DNA of 30,902 nucleotides, taken from the NCBI GenBank assembly GCA_963972065.1, contig CAXAVJ010000037.1:1-30902 (forward strand), given 5' to 3'. This DNA comes from UBA1479 sp963972065. Its GTDB lineage: Bacteria; Pseudomonadota; Alphaproteobacteria; Rhodospirillales; Casp-alpha2. How positions within the stretch are numbered: position 1 is the first letter of the stretch; the number at the start of each line of letters is the position of its first letter. Positions 25,165-30,902 of the stretch are shown in pieces. The translations under genes were made by a program, and so were the position numbers. The notes beneath the pieces are model-generated. The model worked only from the letters and a program-made list of their open reading frames with translations, did not search any database and was not told the origin of the DNA.

Positions 25165-25232
25165 CTTTTGGTTTTCCTCCCTAGGTCCGGCTTAGGCCGG
25201 TTGCGGGCGGTCTCGGCCGCCCGTTCGTCATC

Positions 25233-25244
25233 ATTGTATACAAT
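25233..25244. promoter_or_regulatory. perfect 12-bp palindrome ATTGTATACAAT upstream of decarboxylase genes
   Basis: Perfect palindrome about 70 bp upstream of the alpha-subunit start and 115 bp before the divergent CxxxC-protein gene. It shares the core TTGTATACAA with the site before the TauD-type gene at 10509-10518. The shape suits a GntR/FadR-type dimer; the regulator is unknown. Confidence 0.55.
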
Positions 25245-25358
25245 CCCGGCGGGCCGGACGGAACCCCCCTCGTAACCCACGCCCCTGCCCGGTTTCCGCC
25301 TGCGCCCGGCCGCGCTACCATGGGGGCATTGATGACATTGAATGACGGGAGCCACCCC

Positions 25359-25706
25359 ATGAAACGCCTGTTCGCTGGCCTTATCTTCGCTGGCCTGGCC
25401 ATCGCCGCCCTGATCCTTGCCCTGCCCGCCGCCGTCAGCGCCCATGACACGGGCAAGCTGCACTTCCACGGCGAACAGCTGGGCCAGAACGCGGGCCATG
25501 TCTGTTTCAGCAACTGTATCGAGCAGAACGGCGCGGACGCCAAGGCGTCCTGCGCCATGCAATGCGGCGTTACGGGGAATTCGGGGTCGGGCATGGGCCA
25601 GGGACAGAAGGACTGCGGCGCGCTGTTCAAGCAATGCCGCAAGGCCTGCGGGTCCGACAAGGCCTGCCAGACCCAGTGCCGCGAAGCGCGCAAGCAGTGT
25701 TACTAG
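25359..25706 (+). CDS. secreted protein with four CxxxC pairs
   Basis: 115 residues with a signal peptide (1-28, cleavage after AVSA). The mature part holds ten cysteines, eight of them in four C-x3-C pairs (49/53, 65/69, 93/97, 103/107), plus C86 and C114. Twin CxxxC pairs spaced like this usually form disulfide-linked helical hairpins, so the protein is probably exported and oxidised in the periplasm. An early His/Asp patch (AHDTGKLHFHGEQ, 29-41) might bind metal. The start at 25359 has a GGGAG ribosome site; the longer in-frame start at 25320 does not. Function unknown. Confidence 0.75.
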   Translation: MKRLFAGLIFAGLAIAALILALPAAVSAHDTGKLHFHGEQLGQNAGHVCFSNCIEQNGADAKASCAMQCGVTGNSGSGMGQGQKDCGALFKQCRKACGSDKACQTQCREARKQCY

Positions 25707-25745
25707 GCTAGGCCGCCGGGCCTTACTTTCCGGACAGGATGTCCT

Positions 25746-26681
25746 TTATTTCCCGCCGGACAGGATGTCCTGGCAGATCACGGCCATCTCGCCCATGGCG
25801 GCGTCGTTCAAGGGCTGGCCGTTGAAGGTCATGGCGCCGGTGTTGATGTTGAAGCGCACGGTGCCGACGTTCAGCTCCATCCCCGCACTTTTCGCCACGG
25901 TCTCGCGCGCCGAAAGCGCCGCCGCATCGGCGGCGGCCGCGGCCGAGGCTGCCGTCGCGGCGGCGGTGGCGGCGGTCTGATCATCGGCGCCGGAGACATA
26001 ACCCGCACTTTCGGCCGCGCTGAGCGCCGCGTTGGCGCCCGACAGGGCCGCCGACACATCGTTGGCCGACGCCGCGTTCTGGGTCGCCGTGTAATAGGAC
26101 TGTGTGGCGGCCAGCCCCGTCTGCGCCGTCTCGGCGGCGGCGCTGGCCGTGGCGGCGGCGGCGGCCAGGTCGGCGTCATTGGGGGCCGCGGCGGCGGCGG
26201 TCGTGGCGGCCTTGGCGGCGGCCGCCGCATTGTCATAGGTGGTCTGGGCGGCGGTCAGGGATTGTGTGGCCGACGACACGGCGGCATCCGTCGCGGCGGC
26301 CGATTTCTCGGCGGCCAGGGCGGCGGCCTTGTCGGCGGCCAATTGATCCTCCGCCCCGCCCAGGTAGGCGGTCAGATCCTTGGTCACGTTGAATTCGAAC
26401 ACGTCCGGCAGAACCATCTTGAAGCCGCCCGACAGGTCGGCCGGGGCCACGGCCTTGCCGCGCGCGTCGACGCCGGGCTTGTAGGCGACGTCGCCGCTGG
26501 GCTGATGGCGAAGCACACGGCGGCAGTCCCGTTTGGTGATCCGCGCCTTGGCGGCGGGCGGCGGCGCTTCCGGGGCGGCACCCGGCGGTGTTTGCGCGGC
26601 GGCGGGGCCGGCCGACAGAACCGCCGCCAGAACGGCGGCCGCCAGCGAACAGGATGCGTATCTTAATGCCGTCATGTCCAT
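25746..26681 (-). CDS. Ala-rich exported protein with a conserved core split by a low-complexity segment
   Basis: 311 residues: signal peptide (about 1-29, ending PAAAQ), a Pro-rich linker, then RITKRDCRRVLRHQP...VAYKPGVDARGKAVAPADL (47-83). Next comes a 155-residue alanine-rich helical stretch (about 110-264), and finally VGTVRFNINTGAMTFNGQPL (about 271-290). From memory, similar alphaproteobacterial proteins have the first and last parts adjacent. The Ala-rich stretch would then be an insertion, perhaps a rigid coiled-coil spacer. The start at 26681 is chosen at MDMTALRYASC; the ribosome site is weak, and an ATG at 26675 is equally possible. Confidence 0.65.
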   Translation of the reverse strand: MDMTALRYASCSLAAAVLAAVLSAGPAAAQTPPGAAPEAPPPAAKARITKRDCRRVLRHQPSGDVAYKPGVDARGKAVAPADLSGGFKMVLPDVFEFNVTKDLTAYLGGAEDQLAADKAAALAAEKSAAATDAAVSSATQSLTAAQTTYDNAAAAAKAATTAAAAAPNDADLAAAAATASAAAETAQTGLAATQSYYTATQNAASANDVSAALSGANAALSAAESAGYVSGADDQTAATAAATAASAAAAADAAALSARETVAKSAGMELNVGTVRFNINTGAMTFNGQPLNDAAMGEMAVICQDILSGGK

Positions 26682-26940
26682 GTGTCCGTTGCCTGTCCCT
26701 GGCCCGATTGCGGCCATTTTCCCCGGATCCCGTATCGATTCCGTTAACGCCGAACGCCCCTTCCGCGCCGCCCGGCACAAGATATATGGGCACGAATTCA
26801 ACAATTTACATCACTGAGCGGCTGACCCTGGAAAAAGTGAACAACGAACCATATGATAGGGTGATAATATTAATCATAACCTCCCTCTGTTGGATGCTTG
26901 GTGGATGCGTGGGGAGGAAGGTGGATAAAGGGGAGCAACG

Positions 26941-27417
26941 GTGAACCTCTATGTTGCAGGGGCCGCGCTTGGCACCACGATGACAGCGGCCGTCGCCGCC
27001 GTTTGGATACTCGGTCCGGGCGGCTCGATCGACGGCGTCGGCGCGCAATCGGCGGCGCGCGGCGGCCAGGTCTATGACATGCAGGTCTCGCCCTATTTGG
27101 CGCGGGTCGATTACCAGGGCGGATCGTCGGCCCTGGTACCCATTTCCATCGCCTTCCGGGTGACCGATAAGCAGGCGGGGACCGAGTTCTGCCGTGACCT
27201 CGCGCGCATCCAGATGGAAGTCAAATCCTTCATGCAGACCAATGTGCGGGGGCCGTTCTCCTGGCCGAACATCGCCGCTTCGGGCCTGGACAAGCAACTG
27301 GCCGACCGCGTCAACAGCGCCCTCGGCCGCCATGTTGTCGACCGTGTATTCATGGCCGCAGGCGACCAGGGCGTGGGCGAACGCCCGGTCAACTGCGCCC
27401 GCTTGGCGCGGATGTAG
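26941..27417 (+). CDS. FliL-like membrane-anchored protein
   Basis: 158 residues starting at a GTG with AAAGGGGAG upstream. One N-terminal membrane anchor (about 4-24) and an exported domain. The pattern VSPYLARVDYQGGSSALVPISIAF (about 49-72), then RIQMEVKSFM, LADRVNSALG and VVDRVFM, resembles the periplasmic domain of FliL and related proteins that associate with flagellar stators or exported machinery. No flagellar genes are present here, so this is a fold-level suggestion only. It is followed by guaA 87 bp downstream. Confidence 0.6.
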   Translation: MNLYVAGAALGTTMTAAVAAVWILGPGGSIDGVGAQSAARGGQVYDMQVSPYLARVDYQGGSSALVPISIAFRVTDKQAGTEFCRDLARIQMEVKSFMQTNVRGPFSWPNIAASGLDKQLADRVNSALGRHVVDRVFMAAGDQGVGERPVNCARLARM

Positions 27418-27504
27418 CCCGGCGCCTTCCGCAACCGCATTTTTCCGGTGTATCAGGACATCTCCGGGCGTGACTCACGGATGGGTTCGCGATAGAAGCA
27501 CCCC

Positions 27505-29097
27505 ATGTCTCAGGCGTCACACAGCGATCTTCACGCGGAAAAAATCCTGATCGTCGATTTCGGCTCCCAGGTGACGCAATTGATCGCGCGCCGGGTCCGG
27601 GAATCCGGCGTTTACTGCGAAATTCACCCCTTCAATGCCGTCGACGAAGCCTTCATCCAGGCGTTCGGCCCCAAGGGCGTGATTCTGTCGGGCGGTCCGG
27701 CCTCCGTCCATGAGCAGACCACGCCCCGCGCCCCCCAGGCCCTGTTCGATACGGCGTCGGCCGTGGGCAGCCTGCCCGTGCTCGGCATCTGTTACGGCGA
27801 ACAGACCATGGTCGCCCAGACCGGCGGCGAGGTCGAACCCTCCAACCACCGCGAATTCGGCCGCGCCTTCATCCAGGTGACCGAGGATTGCCCCCTGTTC
27901 GCGGGCGTGTGGGCCAAGGGCGAAAAACATCAGGTCTGGATGAGCCACGGCGACAAGATCATCCGCGTGCCCGAGGGCTTCCGCCCCGTGGCCGTGTCCG
28001 ACGGATCGCCCTTCGCCGCCATCGCCCATGAGTCGGGCCGCATGTTCGGCGTGCAGTTCCACCCCGAGGTCGTTCACACACCCGACGGGGCCAAATTGCT
28101 CGCCAACTTCGTGCACAACATCGCGGGCTGCGCCGGCGACTGGACCATGGCCGCCTTCAAGGACGAAGCGATCCAGAAGGTCCGCGACCAGGTCGGCGAC
28201 GGCCGGGTGATCTGCGGGCTGTCGGGCGGGGTCGATTCCTCCGTCGTCGCCGTGCTGCTGCACGAAGCGATCGGCGATCAGCTGACCTGCGTGTTCGTCG
28301 ACCACGGCCTGATGCGCGAGGGCGAGGCCGATCAGGTCGTCTCCCTGTTCCGCGACACCTACAATATCCCCCTCGTCCACCGCGACGCCTCGGACCTGTT
28401 CCTGGGCGAACTGGACGGCGTGACCGACCCCGAGGTCAAGCGCAAGACCATCGGCAAGCTGTTCATCGACGTGTTCGAGGAAGAGGCCAAGAACGTCGGC
28501 GGCGCCAAGTTCCTGGCCCAGGGCACGCTCTATCCCGACGTCATCGAAAGCGTGTCGTTCACGGGCGGGCCCAGCGTCACCATCAAATCCCATCACAACG
28601 TGGGCGGCCTGCCGGAACGCATGGACATGGCCCTGGTGGAGCCCTTGCGCGAACTGTTCAAGGACGAAGTCCGCGCACTCGGCCGCGAACTGGGCCTGCC
28701 GGAAACCTTCGTCGGCCGCCATCCCTTCCCGGGGCCGGGCCTGGCGATCCGCATTCCGGGCGCGATCTCGCGCGACAAGCTCGACATTCTGCGTAAGGCC
28801 GACGTGATCTATCTGGAAGAAATCCGCAACGCCGGGCTGTACGACACCATCTGGCAGGCCTTCGCCGTGCTGCTGCCGGTGCAGACCGTGGGCGTGATGG
28901 GCGATGCCCGGACCTACGATTTCGTCTGCGCGCTGCGCGCCGTGACCTCGACCGACGGCATGACCGCGGACTACTACCCCTTCGACCACGAATTCCTCGG
29001 TCGCACGGCCAACCGCATCATCAACGAGGTCAAAGGCATCAACCGCGTCGTCTACGACGTGACCTCGAAGCCGCCCGGCACGATCGAGTGGGAATAG
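27505..29097 (+). CDS. guaA: GuaA, glutamine-hydrolysing GMP synthase
   Basis: Converts XMP to GMP using glutamine and ATP, completing the pathway begun by GuaB. 530 residues. The class I amidotransferase domain has its triad C96 (GICYGEQ), H186 and E188 (QFHPEV). The ATP-pyrophosphatase loop SGGVDSS is at 240-246, and the C-terminal dimerisation domain ends with the conserved DVTSKPPGTIEWE. A glutamate at the second position after the catalytic Cys-Tyr-Gly is uncommon (Met or Gln is more usual), but the active site is otherwise intact. Confidence 0.97.
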   Translation: MSQASHSDLHAEKILIVDFGSQVTQLIARRVRESGVYCEIHPFNAVDEAFIQAFGPKGVILSGGPASVHEQTTPRAPQALFDTASAVGSLPVLGICYGEQTMVAQTGGEVEPSNHREFGRAFIQVTEDCPLFAGVWAKGEKHQVWMSHGDKIIRVPEGFRPVAVSDGSPFAAIAHESGRMFGVQFHPEVVHTPDGAKLLANFVHNIAGCAGDWTMAAFKDEAIQKVRDQVGDGRVICGLSGGVDSSVVAVLLHEAIGDQLTCVFVDHGLMREGEADQVVSLFRDTYNIPLVHRDASDLFLGELDGVTDPEVKRKTIGKLFIDVFEEEAKNVGGAKFLAQGTLYPDVIESVSFTGGPSVTIKSHHNVGGLPERMDMALVEPLRELFKDEVRALGRELGLPETFVGRHPFPGPGLAIRIPGAISRDKLDILRKADVIYLEEIRNAGLYDTIWQAFAVLLPVQTVGVMGDARTYDFVCALRAVTSTDGMTADYYPFDHEFLGRTANRIINEVKGINRVVYDVTSKPPGTIEWE

Positions 29098-29132
29098 CTT
29101 TGCCTGTTCCGGTAATCGGCTAAAGTGCGGCC

Positions 29133-29720
29133 ATGTCCCGGCTCGAACGTTTTCTCATTCTCGGCATCCTGTTCCTCGGCGTCCTGCGCGTGCTTCTCGG
29201 CATCGTCGTCGATCATCCGTCCGTCGTCGCCCCCCAAGTTGCGGCGGAGCCCGCCATGGGGGAGCCGGAAACCGCCCCGGGCGGGGATTACGACTGGAAC
29301 CCGGCCGCGTTCACCCGGCGCGGTATTCCGGCCAAGCTGACATTGACGACGGACGGGCGGGTGCCCGACGCCATTCGCCTGACCGACACTCAAAAGGCCT
29401 TCGTCTACGCGGCGATGATCGACAACTACGACAGCCTGCTGACCCGTGCAAAGCGCGATTGCGCCACCGACATGCGCCGCGACATCGTGCGCTGGCAGGC
29501 GCGCAACGCCGCCGTCATCACCGACGCGGCGCATATCCTTAATCGCCTGATGCCCGGCCGGAACAACGCCCGCCAAGCCCACGACACCATGCCGCGGGAC
29601 GCCTTCGTCACGCGTCTGTGCCCGACCATCGAGCACTACATCCGGACCGGCGCTTACGACCCCCATCCGGAAGCGGTCGACCGACTGGCCCACGCGGCCC
29701 GCAAGACCTCACCGCGCTAA
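29133..29720 (+). CDS. membrane-anchored protein of unknown function
   Basis: Not recognised. 195 residues with one N-terminal membrane segment (about 7-25, RFLILGILFLGVLRVLLGIV) followed by a Pro/Ala linker and a soluble, mainly helical domain (about 60-190). That domain has two cysteines (CATDMRR and LCPTIEHY) that could pair outside the membrane. It starts 35 bp after guaA and may be transcribed with it. No close functional clue in the sequence. Confidence 0.65.
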   Translation: MSRLERFLILGILFLGVLRVLLGIVVDHPSVVAPQVAAEPAMGEPETAPGGDYDWNPAAFTRRGIPAKLTLTTDGRVPDAIRLTDTQKAFVYAAMIDNYDSLLTRAKRDCATDMRRDIVRWQARNAAVITDAAHILNRLMPGRNNARQAHDTMPRDAFVTRLCPTIEHYIRTGAYDPHPEAVDRLAHAARKTSPR

Positions 29721-29945
29721 CAAAACCCCGCGAATCCACCCATTCCAGAGGTCGGAACGGGCCACGCCGACGCGCGCCCGCTGCGGCGCGCCACCCATGA
29801 GGCATGCGAATTCGACAGGCCACATCCCTTTTCAACACATAAACACAACATATAGCGCCTAAATGGCCATAATTAAGCCGTATATACCCTATACTGAGGA
29901 TATACATACTTAAGGCCTATTGAATATGAAGCCCTGCAGGCGTAG

Positions 29946-29954
29946 TTATCCACA
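29946..29954 (+). promoter_or_regulatory. perfect DnaA box in an AT-rich intergenic region
   Basis: TTATCCACA matches the strong DnaA-box consensus exactly. The gap 29721-30010 is AT-rich from about 29815 to 29930, with several TATA-like stretches and CTTAAG. No second exact box or iteron cluster was seen, so an origin is not claimed; DnaA control of the next gene or chance are alternatives. Confidence 0.35.
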
Positions 29955-30010
29955 GGCTCTTGACACAAGAACAAAAAGAGAACATTTTAAGGGTCAGATT
30001 GGAGTTTGCC

Positions 30011-30292
30011 ATGAACGCCCACCACCAAGCCCAAGCCCTCCCGCAGCCGGACACCGGCTTCGATACCGACATCGACCAGCCCGACCGGGAAACGGTCGAG
30101 GTTACCTACTATCCCGTTCTGAAGAACCACGCGCTCGGCCGCCGCATGACGCGGACCTTCGCCGCGCGGCGGGGTGAAAACCCCTTCAAGGCCGCCGAAC
30201 GGGAACTGGCGCGCCGCTACAAGGTCCGCGACTACCTGATCTTCGACGCCCATGTGGCGCAGACCGGGTTTCTTGAACGGGCTGAATTCTAG
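30011..30292 (+). CDS. small conserved-looking protein of unknown function
   Basis: Not recognised. 93 residues, mixed alpha/beta, no signal or membrane segment. The N-terminus is Gln/Asp-rich; the core TVEVTYYPVLKNHALGRRMT (about 28-47) and a basic helix ERELARRYKVRDYLIF (about 69-84) look like a folded domain. The ATG at 30011 follows GGAG at 30001-30004; a TTG further upstream (29960) is rejected. TTGACA at 29960-29965 could be its -35 box, but the -10 is weak. Confidence 0.6.
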   Translation: MNAHHQAQALPQPDTGFDTDIDQPDRETVEVTYYPVLKNHALGRRMTRTFAARRGENPFKAAERELARRYKVRDYLIFDAHVAQTGFLERAEF

Positions 30293-30326
30293 GAAACACT
30301 CTTGAGGATGCGGCGGTAGGCCGGTG

Positions 30327-30812
30327 TCAGCCGGCCTGCTGTTGCGCGACCTTGGCGCGGAACATGCCGAGAAGCTCGTGCAGTTCCTTGCTCAGCGCAC
30401 CCTGGTGGCCTTTCAGGCCCTGCCGGAACACGGCCTTCATGGCCATGATATGAACGCGGATCACGTCGAGGTCGCGGGCCTTCAAGCGCGGCCGACCATC
30501 CAGATACTTGCACATCGAATCACCGACCACGGAAATCAGGGGAAAGCCGAAACTGCCGCCCTGGCCACGGGCCTCGTGGGTCATGTCGTAAAGCTGCTTG
30601 AGCCGCGCCGGGTCGGCCCGCCCGGACCGTGAAGTCTCGACAAAGGACTGCCAGAGTTTTTCCAGGTCATCCACTGCCCAGCCCTGGTATTGCCCGATCA
30701 GGTCGTCAGCGGCGTTCACCGCCTGCAGGATGGCCTGTTCCATGGACGGCCCGCCGGGGCGAACCTTCTGGCTGATATGTTTCTGCGGTTTCAGGAAGCG
30801 GGTTTCTGACAT
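30327..30812 (-). CDS. Hpt-like histidine phosphotransfer protein
   Basis: 161 residues, all-helical and cytoplasmic. The stretch YDMTHEARGQGGSFGFPLIS (75-94) matches the Hpt signature H-x-x-K/R-G-x(4)-G, with H79 as the likely phosphorylated histidine. The following DSMCKYLD supports the fold. It would pass phosphate between a histidine kinase and a receiver, plausibly the one whose end lies just upstream on the same strand. The N-terminus (about 1-30) is an extension of unknown role. No strong ribosome site before 30812. Confidence 0.7.
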   Translation of the reverse strand: MSETRFLKPQKHISQKVRPGGPSMEQAILQAVNAADDLIGQYQGWAVDDLEKLWQSFVETSRSGRADPARLKQLYDMTHEARGQGGSFGFPLISVVGDSMCKYLDGRPRLKARDLDVIRVHIMAMKAVFRQGLKGHQGALSKELHELLGMFRAKVAQQQAG

Positions 30813-30821
30813 GGCTGTTTC

Positions 30822-30902
30822 TTATTCGCTGGCGCGCCGTTCCTTGCCGCGGAATTCCCGCCGCTTGGTCGACCGGCGGTCGGGCCCGAAATAGCCGCCT
30901 GT
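30822..30902 (-). CDS. C-terminus of a second receiver-type protein with YFGPDRR tail (partial)
   Basis: The last 26 codons of a minus-strand gene entering from the right edge end GYFGPDRRSTKRREFRGKER (then RASE) before TAA at 30822-30824. The tail has the same Y-x-GPDRR pattern and length after the motif as the receiver at 1633. It is therefore most likely another CheY-like protein, 9 bp upstream of the Hpt gene on the same strand and probably co-transcribed. Only the tail is visible. Confidence 0.5.
   Translation of the reverse strand, partial: TGGYFGPDRRSTKRREFRGKERRASE

Noticed and set aside
27517..28989. 490-codon minus-strand frame antisense to guaA
   Set aside because: Shadow of guaA; no recognisable domain and Gly/Ala/Asp bias typical of antisense frames.
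29721..30010. Chromosomal or plasmid replication origin
   Set aside because: Only one exact DnaA box, no iterons, no replication or partition gene nearby.

Overview
The window is GC-rich chromosomal DNA, almost certainly from an alphaproteobacterium and most likely a member of the Rhodospirillales. The grounds are gene content, codon use, two receiver proteins ending in a Y-x-GPDRR tail, and the Rhodospirillales-like character of guaB, rsmB and guaA. It mixes core genes with accessory blocks and shows no prophage, transposase, CRISPR array or rRNA operon.

Left part (1-6503): partial mnmC (-); a stand-alone CheY-like receiver (+); tRNA-Gln(CUG) (-); a Ppx/GppA phosphatase overlapping rlmE (+); guaB (+); and a flavin-binding pyridoxamine-oxidase-like protein (+). 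6511-8951 (-) is an unusual membrane cluster: an ExbB/TolQ-like channel subunit, an ExbD-like single-pass protein carrying a beta-sandwich domain in place of the usual one, and two further membrane proteins.

Middle (9163-18681): rsmB, a TauD-type dioxygenase, a possible small RNA with a tiny ORF, an alpha/beta hydrolase, a TerB-domain protein next to a DUF4126-type membrane protein, and a tightly overlapping minus-strand operon. That operon holds FetA/FetB-type ABC transporter genes, a mandelate-racemase-like enolase-superfamily enzyme and a D-2-hydroxyacid dehydrogenase. A degenerate secreted nuclease homologue lies upstream of it.

Right part (18886-30902): a 713-residue membrane protein with a C-terminal TerB-like region behind an AT-rich leader; a TPP riboswitch and thiC; a low-GC secreted-protein gene lying between two terminators; a two-subunit ThDP-dependent decarboxylase resembling sulfopyruvate/phosphonopyruvate decarboxylase, with palindromic repeats between its genes; a secreted protein with four CxxxC pairs; an Ala-rich periplasmic protein; a FliL-like protein; guaA; small proteins of unknown function; and an Hpt protein next to the end of a second receiver gene.

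How the genes work together: guaB and guaA form the IMP-to-GMP route but are about 23 kb apart with accessory genes between them. thiC under a TPP riboswitch feeds thiamine synthesis, the cofactor of the split decarboxylase. The decarboxylase and the distant TauD dioxygenase share a near-identical 12-bp palindrome upstream, suggesting one regulator. The strongest candidates for something undescribed are the ExbB/ExbD-like cluster, the TerB membrane protein, the shared palindrome pair and the CxxxC protein.
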